Part shown: positions 37,382 through 45,465 of the stretch, piece after piece
Position numbering within the stretch: the first letter of the stretch is position 1
Layout: each line of letters opens with the position of its first letter
Position numbers and translations under genes: made by a program
Notes under the pieces: model-generated
What the model saw: only the letters and a program-made list of their open reading frames with translations
What the model was told of the DNA's origin: nothing
The model's database searches: none
DNA from: Oceanitalea sp047302425
GTDB lineage: Bacteria; Actinomycetota; Actinomycetes; Actinomycetales; Actinomycetaceae
DNA: 64,000 nucleotides
Direction of reading: 5' to 3'
Assembly (NCBI RefSeq): GCF_047302425.1
Contig: NZ_CP154855.1
Coordinates: 2,232,001-2,296,000 of the forward strand

Positions 37382-39232
37382 TCAGCGGGTCTGGCGGACC
37401 CAGCTCGCGTGCATGCGGGCGTAGACCCCGCCGCGGTCGACGAGCTCGCGGTGGTGGCCGACCTCGACGACGTTGCCCGCGTCGACGACGACGACGAGGT
37501 CGGCCGCCTCCGCCGTCGAGAGCCGGTGGGCGATCGCCACGGACGTCCGGCCGGCCTGCAAAAGGGCGAGGGCGCGGCTGATGCGGCCCTCAGTGGCCGG
37601 GTCGACGGCGGAGGTGGCCTCGTCGAGGACGAGGAGGTCGGCGTCGGCGAGGTAGGCCCGCGCGATGGCGACGAGCTGGCGCTCCCCCGCCGAGAGCGAC
37701 TCCCCGCGCTGCCCGACGGGCGTGTCGAGGCCGTCGCCCAGGGTGGCGAGCCAGTCGGTGAGGCCGAGCTCGGCGACGGCGGACTCGACCTCCGCGCGCG
37801 GGTGCGGCAGGCGGCCGTAGGCGATGTTGTCCGCGATGGTGCCGTCGAAGAGGAAGCCCTCCTGCGGGACGAGCACGACCCGGCGGCGGAGCGTGGCGAG
37901 CGGGAGCTCACGCAGGTCGGTGCCGTCGAGGAGCACCTGGCCGCTCGTCGGGTCCATGAGGCGGGTGAGCAGCTTGCCCAGCGTCGTCTTGCCCGAGCCG
38001 GTCTCCCCCACCATGGCCACCGAGGTGCCCGGCGGGATGATGAGGCTGATGCCGTGGAGCACCTCCGGGCCGCCGGGGTAGGCGAAGCGGATGTCACGGA
38101 ACTCGACGGACGCCGCGCGCGACGCGGCGGCGTGGCCGCTAAGTGCGCTCTCGGCGGTAGGTGCACTCTCGGCGACACCCTCACCGTCGACAGCCGGATT
38201 CTCCGCCTCGCCGTCGGCGGGGTCGGTGATCTCGAGGGGGGTCTCGAGGACGGCGATGACGCGCCGCCAGCCGGCCACCGCGTTCTGCAGCTCGTTGAGC
38301 ATCTCCGTCGCGTTCTGCACCGGGCCGGTGAACATCTGGACGAGGAAGAGGAAGGCGAGCAGCTGCCCGAGGGTGAGGTGCCCGTCCAGCGCGAGGAAGG
38401 TCCCGACCACCACGGTCGCGCCTAGCGCGAGGGCGGAGAAGGCCATGCCCGTGGAGAAGGCGAGGGCGGTGAAGGTCTGCGCCTTGATCGCGTCGGCGCG
38501 GTGGTCCTGGACGGCGTGGTCGATGCGGCGCTGGGTGCGCTCGGAGGCGCCGTAGGCGCGGATCGTCTCGGCGCCGACGATCGACTCGGAGATCGCCCCG
38601 AGCATGACGCCCACCTTGACCCGCACGGTCCCGTAGGCGCGGGAGATGACCCGCTGCGCGCGCGGCGCGAGGAGGAACATCGGCGAGAAGCACAGCCACA
38701 CGACGAGCGCGAGCAGCGGGGAGTAGACGACCATCGCGACCGTCGCCACGAGCAGCTGGCCGACGTTGAGGATGAGCTGCAGGCCGCCGAACTGGACGAA
38801 GCGGGAGACGGTGTCGACGTCGCTGGTGACGCGCGAGACCAGCGACCCGCGCCGCTCGGCGTTCTGCGTGAGGACCGACAGGTCGTGGACGTGCCGGAAG
38901 GTGCTCGTCCGCAGCTGCGCCAGGCCGCGCTCGCTCGCGCGGAAGAGCCGGATGTTGACGGCGGAGCTCGCCAGCCCGGCGAGCAGGACGAAGGCCAGGG
39001 CGAGCGCAGCGGTGCGCACGACGGCGGGCACGTCCGGTCCGCCGTCGGCCATGATCGCGTTGTCGGTCACCTGCTGGATGACGACGGGCACGACCACCCG
39101 GCCGGCGGTGGCGACGACGGCCAGGGCGAGGGTCCAGCCGATGCCCTGGAGCATCGCCGGGGACAGCTGCAGTCCGCGGCGGACCGTCGCGACGACGCCC
39201 AGCTCGGAGGACGCGGAGATCGTCGAGCTCAT
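37382..39232 (-). CDS. ABC exporter half, canonical catalytic Glu
   Basis: 616 aa. Six-helix membrane domain (about 30-320) then an ATPase domain. Walker A is G-E-T-G-S-G-K-T-T-L-G, the signature is altered to L-S-A-G-E-R-Q, and Walker B is L-L-V-L-D-E-A-T-S-A-V-D with the catalytic Glu. The upstream partner has the opposite pattern, as in asymmetric heterodimeric exporters (TM287/288 type). The linker between domains (about residues 342-370) contains in-frame copies of an 18-bp genomic repeat. ATG at 39230-39232 overlaps the partner stop. Substrate unknown; multidrug or lipid export is possible. Confidence 0.9.
   Translation of the reverse strand: MSSTISASSELGVVATVRRGLQLSPAMLQGIGWTLALAVVATAGRVVVPVVIQQVTDNAIMADGGPDVPAVVRTAALALAFVLLAGLASSAVNIRLFRASERGLAQLRTSTFRHVHDLSVLTQNAERRGSLVSRVTSDVDTVSRFVQFGGLQLILNVGQLLVATVAMVVYSPLLALVVWLCFSPMFLLAPRAQRVISRAYGTVRVKVGVMLGAISESIVGAETIRAYGASERTQRRIDHAVQDHRADAIKAQTFTALAFSTGMAFSALALGATVVVGTFLALDGHLTLGQLLAFLFLVQMFTGPVQNATEMLNELQNAVAGWRRVIAVLETPLEITDPADGEAENPAVDGEGVAESAPTAESALSGHAAASRAASVEFRDIRFAYPGGPEVLHGISLIIPPGTSVAMVGETGSGKTTLGKLLTRLMDPTSGQVLLDGTDLRELPLATLRRRVVLVPQEGFLFDGTIADNIAYGRLPHPRAEVESAVAELGLTDWLATLGDGLDTPVGQRGESLSAGERQLVAIARAYLADADLLVLDEATSAVDPATEGRISRALALLQAGRTSVAIAHRLSTAEAADLVVVVDAGNVVEVGHHRELVDRGGVYARMHASWVRQTR
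38138..38210. repeat. 18-bp repeat units inside the ABC exporter gene
   Basis: Two diverged units (GCTAAGTGCGCTCTCGGCG and GTAGGTGCACTCTCGGCG) occupy 38138-38175, followed at 38189-38208 by GACAGCCGGATTCTCCGCC, a tail also found at 27911. On the coding strand they are read as the linker residues E-S-A-P-T-A-E-S-A-L-S-G between membrane and ATPase domains. 18 bp keeps the reading frame open. Confidence 0.75.
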
Positions 39233-41151
39233 CGGGCCTCCTCCTGCTCGGCGCTGCGGCGGGCGTAGCTCGAGGCGAGCTCGACGTACCCGGGGTCGCG
39301 GGCCATGAGCTCCTCGTGGGTGCCGACGTCGACGACCCGGCCGCGCTCGAGGTGGACGACCTCGTCGGCCAGGGCGATCGTCGCCGTCCGGTAGGCGACG
39401 AGCAGGACGCTCACCCCCGTCCCGGCACCGAGGCCGGCGAGGATCTCCTGCTCGACGACCGGGTCGACGGCGCTCGTCGCGTCGTCGAGCACGAGCAGCC
39501 GCGGACGGCGGACGAGGGCGCGGGCGATGGCGAGGCGCTGGCGCTGGCCGCCGGACAGGGTGGCGCCGCGCTCCCCCACGACGGTGTCGAGGCCGGCGGG
39601 CAGCGCGCGGACGAAGTCCTCGGCGCGGGCGGTGCGCAGCGCGGCCCACACCTCCTCGTCGGAGATGGCGCCGGCGTCGTCGAGGGCGACGTTGCCGCGG
39701 ATCGTGTCGTCGAAGACGAAGGTGGACTGGCTGACGAGCGCGACCTGCCGGGTGCGCTCGGCGTGGCTGAGCTCGCGCACGTCGGTGCCGTCGAGCAGCA
39801 CCTGGCCGGCCGTCGGGTCGACGAGGCGGGCGACGACGGTGGTGAGCGTCGACTTGCCCGAGCCGGTGGGGCCGACGACGGCGACGGTGCGGCCTGCGGG
39901 CACCCGCAGGCTGACGTCGCGCAGCAGCGCGACTGTCCCGGTCCCCTCGGCTCCGGCCTGCTCCCCCATCTCGCCCGGGACAAGCCGCGCGGGCACCTCG
40001 AGGGTGACGCCCTCGACGTCGAGCGTGAGGCCGCCCCGGCCCTCGAGCACGCCGGGCCCCTCCGGCATCGAGCCCTGGGCGTCGACGACGTAGGAGATGC
40101 GGTCGTGGCCCACGGTCGAGCGGGGCAGCTCGGCGAGGACGAAGCCGATGGCTCGCACCGGGAAGGTCATGAGGGTGAGGAGGTAGGCGATCATCACGAG
40201 GTCGCCGGTGTCCGCGGCGCCGCGAGCGACTTGGTTCGCCCCGACGGCGACGACGGCGAGGGTCGCGACCGAGGGCAGGAACTCGATGATCGGGTCGAAG
40301 ACCGAGCGGACCTTGCCCATCTCGATGTTCGCGTCCTGCAGCCGCTCGGTGACCTCGGCGAAGCGCCGCTCCTCGACCTCCTCGGTGCCGAGGGACTTGA
40401 CGAGCAGGGAGGCCTCGAAGGACTCGTGGGCGACGTCGGAGACTTCGGCGCGCAGCCGCTGGGAGGCGGCCACCCGCGGGGACATGTGCCGCCGGAACAC
40501 GGCGTTGACGATGACGACGACGGGCAGCACGCTGACGCCGATCGCGCCCATGAGCGGGTCGGCGACGAGCATCGCGGTGCCCGCGACGAGGAGCATGACG
40601 GCGACGCCGATCGCGAAGGGCAGCGGCATGAAGACGCCCGAGGCGGCCTCGGTGTCGGCGTTCGCGTTGGACAGCAGCCGGCCGGCGGGGTGGCGGCGGT
40701 GCCAGGACATCGGCAGGCGCAGGTACTGGCGGGTGACGCGCAGCCGGTGGGCGGCCTGGATCTCGAAGACCGCCGCGCCGGCCCACACGCGCCGCCCGGC
40801 GACGGCGGCGGCGGTGACGAGGCCGACGAGCAGCAGCCCGAGCCCGGCCAGCCAGATGTGGGAGGAGGGCACGTCGTCGCCGGTGAGGGCGGGGGTGACG
40901 ACGCGGTCGGTCACCTCACCGAGGAGCAGGCCGGAGCCGACGGTGCCGAGCCCGTAGAGGACCGAGCTGACGATCGCGAGGGTCGAGGTGCGCGGGGAGT
41001 CGCGCATGCCGCGGCCCATGAGGGTGAGGGAGCGGCGCAGCGTCCCGCCGGGCAGGCGGTAGGGGCGCGGCCCGGGACCGGGGTCGAAGCTCCGCGTCCG
41101 GGTGGTGGTCTCCGGCACGGCGGTCGGCTCCTCGGTCTCGAGCGGGCTCAC
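39229..41151 (-). CDS. ABC exporter half, degenerate catalytic site
   Basis: 640 aa. Membrane domain (about 45-330) with the typical W-H-R-R-H-P-A-G-R-L-L-S coupling helix region, then an ATPase domain. Walker A is G-P-T-G-S-G-K-S-T-L, the signature is the standard L-S-G-G-Q-R-Q-R, but Walker B ends L-V-L-D-D-A-T-S-A, so the catalytic Glu is Asp. The downstream partner has the intact Glu, which fits a heterodimer with one degenerate site. GTG start at 41149-41151. Confidence 0.9.
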   Translation of the reverse strand: MSPLETEEPTAVPETTTRTRSFDPGPGPRPYRLPGGTLRRSLTLMGRGMRDSPRTSTLAIVSSVLYGLGTVGSGLLLGEVTDRVVTPALTGDDVPSSHIWLAGLGLLLVGLVTAAAVAGRRVWAGAAVFEIQAAHRLRVTRQYLRLPMSWHRRHPAGRLLSNANADTEAASGVFMPLPFAIGVAVMLLVAGTAMLVADPLMGAIGVSVLPVVVIVNAVFRRHMSPRVAASQRLRAEVSDVAHESFEASLLVKSLGTEEVEERRFAEVTERLQDANIEMGKVRSVFDPIIEFLPSVATLAVVAVGANQVARGAADTGDLVMIAYLLTLMTFPVRAIGFVLAELPRSTVGHDRISYVVDAQGSMPEGPGVLEGRGGLTLDVEGVTLEVPARLVPGEMGEQAGAEGTGTVALLRDVSLRVPAGRTVAVVGPTGSGKSTLTTVVARLVDPTAGQVLLDGTDVRELSHAERTRQVALVSQSTFVFDDTIRGNVALDDAGAISDEEVWAALRTARAEDFVRALPAGLDTVVGERGATLSGGQRQRLAIARALVRRPRLLVLDDATSAVDPVVEQEILAGLGAGTGVSVLLVAYRTATIALADEVVHLERGRVVDVGTHEELMARDPGYVELASSYARRSAEQEEAR

Positions 41152-41217
41152 GGCGGGGTCGCCGGGGCGCGGACAATCCTCGCACAGTGCGCCGGGTCAC
41201 TGCCGGGGCGGTCCGGG

Positions 41218-41460
41218 TCAGAGCTGGTCGAGCAGGCGCTCGCGGCGGCGCTCGTACTCCTCGTCGCTGATGGCACCGGAGTCGTGGAGGGCGGTCAGCG
41301 CTCCCACGCGGGCGAGGGTGTCGCCGGCGGTGCGCTGGCGCAGGACGCGCACGGTGGCCGTGACCGCGAGGGTGATCGCCACGAGGATCGCGACGAAGAC
41401 GAGGGTCCACACCGCGTCGTAGGCCGCCGGCATCAGCGGGTTCGAGGCGAACGTTGCCAT
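41218..41460 (-). CDS. Small SHOCT-domain membrane protein
   Basis: 80 aa. One N-terminal membrane helix (A-V-W-T-L-V-F-V-A-I-L-V-A-I-T-L-A-V) is followed by a short C-terminal oligomerisation domain: L-T-A-L-H-D-S-G-A-I-S-D-E-E-Y-E-R-R-R-E-R-L-L, the SHOCT pattern. Function unknown. ATG at 41458-41460. It stands 66 bp upstream of the ABC exporter pair and may share its transcript. Confidence 0.8.
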   Translation of the reverse strand: MATFASNPLMPAAYDAVWTLVFVAILVAITLAVTATVRVLRQRTAGDTLARVGALTALHDSGAISDEEYERRRERLLDQL

Positions 41461-41504
41461 GGCGACACGGTAGCGCCGCCAGGCGTGCGGCGCCCGCCGT
41501 TCCG

Positions 41505-42050
41505 CTACTCGCTCGAGGTGTCGATGACGAGGTCGGCGGCGGCGCGGGCGTCGCGCTCGGCGAGCAGGGCGCTCTCCTGCGCCGCCCAGGTGGACCACTG
41601 GTCCAGCCAGGTGCCGTCGTCGCGGGCCATCGCGCGGTGGTGGCGCTCGGGCTCGGGCGCCTCGAGCCACACGAGCGCGTCGAGGTAGGGCGCGCAGGGC
41701 AGCGAGCCGGCACCGCAGCCCTCGAGGACGACGACGGCGCTCGGCTCCACCCGCACGGTGCCGTCCAGCTCCCCGCGTACCCAGTCGTAGCGGCGGTAGC
41801 TGCCCGTCCGGCCCTCACGCAGTGGCGCGAGCACACCGGTGGCGATCTCCTCCACCCCCTCGCGCAGGCCGCGCCAGCCGCGGTAGGCGTCCTCGAGGGC
41901 GACCACCTGCGCGCCGGGCACCCGCTCGGCGACGGCGGCGGCGAGCGCGGTCTTCCCGGCCCCGGACCGTCCGTCGATGCCGAGGACGACGGGTGCTCCG
42001 CCGTCGTCGACGGCGGGGAGGAGGGCGAGGACGCGCTCGAGTGGGGTCAC
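41505..42050 (-). CDS. P-loop nucleoside/uridine kinase-like protein
   Basis: 181 aa. The Walker A motif is I-D-G-R-S-G-A-G-K-T-A-L near residues 25-36. The layout (P-loop, then V-V-A-L-E-D-A-Y-R-G-W, then V-V-V-L-E-G-C-G-A-G near the middle, then a lid with R-H-H-R-A-M-A-R-D) resembles uridine kinase and related small-molecule kinases. The phosphate acceptor is not determinable. GTG start at 42048-42050. It is divergent from hisF, with 71 bp between the starts. Confidence 0.75.
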   Translation of the reverse strand: MTPLERVLALLPAVDDGGAPVVLGIDGRSGAGKTALAAAVAERVPGAQVVALEDAYRGWRGLREGVEEIATGVLAPLREGRTGSYRRYDWVRGELDGTVRVEPSAVVVLEGCGAGSLPCAPYLDALVWLEAPEPERHHRAMARDDGTWLDQWSTWAAQESALLAERDARAAADLVIDTSSE

Positions 42051-42121
42051 CTCGCGAACGGTACCGGCCGCCGTCGGCCCCGGGCAGATACGCTCTGCGC
42101 AGCCGTGATTCTGGAGGAACG

Positions 42122-42892
42122 ATGAGTGTGGCCGTGCGCGTGATCCCCTGCCTGGACGTCGACGCAGGACGCGTCGTCAAGGGCGTGAAGTTCGAGAACC
42201 TGCGGGACGCCGGTGACCCGGTCGAGCTCGCCCGCCGCTACGGGGCGGAGGGTGCCGACGAGATCACCTTCCTCGACGTCTCGGCCTCGACGGAGGACCG
42301 CGCCACCACTCTCGACGTCGTCTCCCGCACCGCCGAGGAGATCTTCGTGCCGCTGACCGTGGGCGGCGGGGTGCGCACGGTCGAGGACGTCGACCGCCTC
42401 CTGCGCGCCGGCGCGGACAAGGTCGGCATCAACACCGCGGCCGTGGCCCGGCCCGAGGTGCTCACCGAGGTCGCCGAGCGCTTCGGCCGCCAGGTCATCG
42501 TCCTGTCCGTGGACGCCCGCCGCTGCCGCGACGGCGCGAGCACGCCGTCGGGCTACGAGGTGACCACCCACGGCGGGCGCCGCGGCACCGGCATCGACGC
42601 CGTCGAGTGGGCGGTGGAGGCGGCCGAGCGCGGGGCCGGGGAGATCCTCCTCAACTCGATCGACGCCGACGGCACCGAGGACGGCTTCGACATCGAGATG
42701 CTCACCGCGGTGCGCGCGCAGGTCACCGTGCCGCTCATCGCCTCCGGCGGAGCCGGCGCGGCGGTGCACTTCACCGAGGCCGCAAAGGCCGGGGCGGACG
42801 CCGTGCTGGCGGCCTCGGTCTTCCACTTCGGCACGCTGACGGTCGCCGACGTCAAGGCCGAGATGCGCGCCGCGGGCGTGCCGGTGCGCTGA
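42122..42892 (+). CDS. hisF: Imidazole glycerol phosphate synthase subunit HisF
   Basis: 256 aa TIM barrel cyclase of the HisH-HisF complex, making imidazole glycerol phosphate and AICAR. Catalytic Asp residues lie in V-I-P-C-L-D-V-D-A-G-R-V-V-K-G near residue 11 and I-L-L-N-S-I-D-A-D-G-T near 130. ATG at 42122 follows GGAGG; a -10-like TACGCT is at 42089-42094. It stands apart from hisE-hisG and hisI and is on the opposite strand. Confidence 0.96.
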   Translation: MSVAVRVIPCLDVDAGRVVKGVKFENLRDAGDPVELARRYGAEGADEITFLDVSASTEDRATTLDVVSRTAEEIFVPLTVGGGVRTVEDVDRLLRAGADKVGINTAAVARPEVLTEVAERFGRQVIVLSVDARRCRDGASTPSGYEVTTHGGRRGTGIDAVEWAVEAAERGAGEILLNSIDADGTEDGFDIEMLTAVRAQVTVPLIASGGAGAAVHFTEAAKAGADAVLAASVFHFGTLTVADVKAEMRAAGVPVR

Positions 42893-42940
42893 CCTGCGCC
42901 TAGCGTGAGGTCCCACCCCTCGAACGGACGGAGCACCCGC

Positions 42941-43582
42941 GTGTCACGTACCAAGTGGAGCGAGCCCGAGCGGCGGGCCCTGGCCGCCACCTTCCGGGAG
43001 GTGGGCCCCGGGGCGCCCACGCTGTGCGAGGGCTGGCGCAGCGAGGACCTGCTCGCGCACCTCGTGCTCCGCGAGACCCGGCCGTGGGTCATGGCGCTGG
43101 ACATGGCTTCGCGGCCCGCGCCGGGCGAGGAGCCGCGGCAGTCGCAGGTGGCCGCTGCGGCCCGCACCCCGGGCGGGTACGCGGCCCTCGTCGACGAGCT
43201 GCTCGGCACCGACGGGCTGCGGCCCACGCGTCTCCTCGGGGACGCCGCCAACCTCGTCGAGTTCGTCGTCCACCACGAGGACCTGCGCCGCGCGGGTGAC
43301 TCCCCGCGCCCGCCGCGCCGGCTGCCCGAGGAGATGCGCGACGCCGTGTGGCGCCAGCTCGCCGTCATGGGACGCGTGGCGGCGCGGAAGTCGCCGGTCG
43401 GCGTCGTCCTTGTCAGCACGGCCGGTCCGCGCGCGGTGGTGCGGAAGGGTGCCGACTCGGTGGCCCTCATCGGCGACCCGGTGGACCTTGCGCTCTACCT
43501 CATGGGCCGCCGGGAGCGGGCCGAGGTCGAGGTCCAGGGCTCCCCCGACGCCGTCGCCGCCTTCACGGCCGCGATGTCCTAG
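42941..43582 (+). CDS. TIGR03085-type metal-binding protein (DinB/MDMPI fold)
   Basis: 213 aa. The N-terminal half has the mycothiol-dependent isomerase/DinB-like helical bundle with the pattern G-P-G-A-P-T-L-C-E-G-W-R-S-E-D-L-L-A-H-L-V-L-R-E and a second metal His in F-V-V-H-H-E-D-L-R-R-A. These give a three-His site typical of the TIGR03085 family. Some relatives are mycothiol-dependent enzymes, but the reaction here is unknown. GTG at 42941. A -10-like TAGCGT is at 42901-42906. Confidence 0.8.
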   Translation: MSRTKWSEPERRALAATFREVGPGAPTLCEGWRSEDLLAHLVLRETRPWVMALDMASRPAPGEEPRQSQVAAAARTPGGYAALVDELLGTDGLRPTRLLGDAANLVEFVVHHEDLRRAGDSPRPPRRLPEEMRDAVWRQLAVMGRVAARKSPVGVVLVSTAGPRAVVRKGADSVALIGDPVDLALYLMGRRERAEVEVQGSPDAVAAFTAAMS

Positions 43583-43629
43583 GCGGGCCGGGGCGCTCAG
43601 TTCCGTCCCCGGCACCGGTCTGACCGGGC

Positions 43630-44007
43630 ATGGGTATGACGACGAGAGTGCTCAGCGTGTCGGTCCCCGTGGCCGACCAGGACGCCGCCCTGCGCTTCTA
43701 CACCGAGGTGCTCGGCTGCGAGGTGGTCGCCGACGTGGAGGTGTGGCCCGGGGCGAGGTACGTCGAGGTCCTCCCGCCGGGCTCCGCCGTCGCCATCGTC
43801 CTGCTGCCACCGGACGGCGAGATCCCGGTGGCGGTGCGGCTCGGCACCCCGGACGCCGCCGCGGCGCACGCGGCGGTCCGCGCCTCGGGGGTGACGGTCC
43901 ACAACGACGAGCTCGTCCTCCTCGACGGCGTGCCGCCGATGTTCTCCTTCACCGACCCGGACGGCAACGAGCTCGTCTACCTGCAGGACGACGCAGGGCC
44001 CTCCTGA
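43630..44007 (+). CDS. VOC-family (glyoxalase-like) protein
   Basis: 125 aa, two beta-alpha-beta-beta-beta modules. Start V-L-S-V-S-V-P-V-A-D-Q-D-A-A-L-R-F-Y-T-E-V-L-G-C-E is typical of glyoxalase/bleomycin-resistance proteins and the end F-T-D-P-D-G-N-E-L-V-Y supplies the usual metal-ligand Glu. Substrate unknown. ATG at 43630 or 43636. Confidence 0.82.
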   Translation: MGMTTRVLSVSVPVADQDAALRFYTEVLGCEVVADVEVWPGARYVEVLPPGSAVAIVLLPPDGEIPVAVRLGTPDAAAAHAAVRASGVTVHNDELVLLDGVPPMFSFTDPDGNELVYLQDDAGPS

Positions 44008-44052
44008 GCCGGGCGACGCCCTAGGCTGGCCTCACCCGAGCGGGAGGCACCG

Positions 44053-44724
44053 ATGACCGACGTGAGCGTCGAGGACGTGATGGCCGAGCTGGCGGCTCTC
44101 GAGGACCCGCGGGCGCGGGAGGTCAACGAGCGGCGGGGCGACGACCACGGCGTCAACCTCGGCCAGCTGCGCGCCGTCGCCAAGCGGCTCAAGACGCAGC
44201 CCGAGCTCGCCCGGGCGCTGTGGCGGACGCAGGACACGGCCGCGCGGCTGCTCGCGATCCTCGTCAGCCGGCCCCGGGCCTACGAGCGGGCCGAGCTCGA
44301 CGCGATGCTCCGCGAGGCGGGCGCTCCGAAGGTCCACGACTGGCTGGTCAGCTACGTCGTGCGCAAGAGCCCGCACGTCGAGGAGCTGCGTCAGGCGTGG
44401 CTCGCGGACCCCGACCCGGTCGTGGCGAGCGCGGGCTGGGCGCTGACGACCGACCGTGTCGCCAAGCGGCCGGAGGGCCTGGACCTGGACGGCCTCCTCG
44501 ACGTCATCGAGTCCGAGATGAAGGACGCGCCGGACCGGTTGCAGTGGGCGATGAACCACTGCCTCGCGCAGATCGGCATCTCGCACACCGCGCACCGCGA
44601 GCGCGCGGTCGCGATCGGCGAGCGGCTGCGGGTGCTCGAGGACTACCCCACTCCCCCGAACTGCACCTCGCCCTACGCGCCCGTGTGGATCGCCGAGATG
44701 GTCCGCAGGCAGGAATCGGCGTAG
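44053..44724 (+). CDS. DNA alkylation repair (AlkD-like) HEAT-repeat protein
   Basis: 223 aa, all-alpha. The pattern matches the DNA alkylation repair family PF08713: G-V-N-L-G-Q-L-R-A-V-A-K-R-L, then A-R-L-L-A-I-L-V-S, H-D-W-L-V-S-Y-V-V-R-K-S and A-M-N-H-C-L-A-Q-I-G. AlkD glycosylases remove bulky alkylated purines without base flipping. Whether this one is catalytic is uncertain because the AlkD Asp/Trp pair is not clearly identifiable. A -10-like TAGGCT is at 44022-44027. Confidence 0.78.
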   Translation: MTDVSVEDVMAELAALEDPRAREVNERRGDDHGVNLGQLRAVAKRLKTQPELARALWRTQDTAARLLAILVSRPRAYERAELDAMLREAGAPKVHDWLVSYVVRKSPHVEELRQAWLADPDPVVASAGWALTTDRVAKRPEGLDLDGLLDVIESEMKDAPDRLQWAMNHCLAQIGISHTAHRERAVAIGERLRVLEDYPTPPNCTSPYAPVWIAEMVRRQESA

Positions 44725-44759
44725 GGGTGGACGAGGTCGACGGCCCGGGTGGGTGGACA

Positions 44760-45419
44760 ATGAGCATCTCCCACGACCCGCGCCCCTTCGCGCTCTTCGT
44801 CCGCGACGCACTGCGCCTGGAGGCCCGCCACGAGCCGACGGCGCCGCCGCCGCTCGACCCGCCCGCGCCGGACCACCGCGACCTGTTCACCGCTGCCGAG
44901 CGGGCGCGCGCAGCCGAGCAGTGGCCGGCGTGGTGGCGGGCAACGCTGGCCCACGAGGCGCAGCGGCACGGCACCCGGGTGACCGGGGACGTGCTGGAGT
45001 GGCACTGGGAGCAGGCGAGGGTGCGCGAGGAGGTGCTCGGCGAGCCGCCCGACTTTGCAGCCCTCTCGGCCAGTCCGGAGCTGCAGCGTGCGTGCACGGT
45101 GCTGGACCGCGAGCTCCACGCCTGGTCGCGGCGCGAGCCACTGTGCGACGCTCCGCTCACCGGGCTCAGGGACGTGGACTGCGGCGACCTCGCCGCCGAG
45201 GTCGCGAGCCGGTGGGACGCCGAGCTCACGCGGGTGCACGGCGTGGTCCTCGCCTACGGCGTCGCGGGTCCGTGGCGGCGGCTGACGGCGCCGGCCGTGC
45301 TCGTGTGCTCGGTCGCCGACCTCGAGACGGAACCGGGCGCCGTCGTCCGTGAGGTTCTTGAGTCCTCGGTACGCCGCGGGTGGCCGGAGGGCAAGGACGG
45401 TCCCGCCGACGAGGGCTGA
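44760..45419 (+). CDS. Conserved hypothetical protein
   Basis: 219 aa soluble protein, acidic, no signal peptide or membrane helix. It is rich in Trp and Arg (W-P-A-W-W-R-A-T-L-A-H-E, V-L-E-W-H-W-E-Q-A-R). I do not recognise a family. Base composition matches the neighbours, so it is unlikely to be recent. ATG at 44760 has a weak ribosome site. It follows the AlkD-like gene by 35 bp and may be co-transcribed. Confidence 0.65.
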   Translation: MSISHDPRPFALFVRDALRLEARHEPTAPPPLDPPAPDHRDLFTAAERARAAEQWPAWWRATLAHEAQRHGTRVTGDVLEWHWEQARVREEVLGEPPDFAALSASPELQRACTVLDRELHAWSRREPLCDAPLTGLRDVDCGDLAAEVASRWDAELTRVHGVVLAYGVAGPWRRLTAPAVLVCSVADLETEPGAVVREVLESSVRRGWPEGKDGPADEG

Positions 45420-45465
45420 GCGTCCCGGCCGCCAGCAGACCGGCGGCCGGGTCACTCACCTCAGC

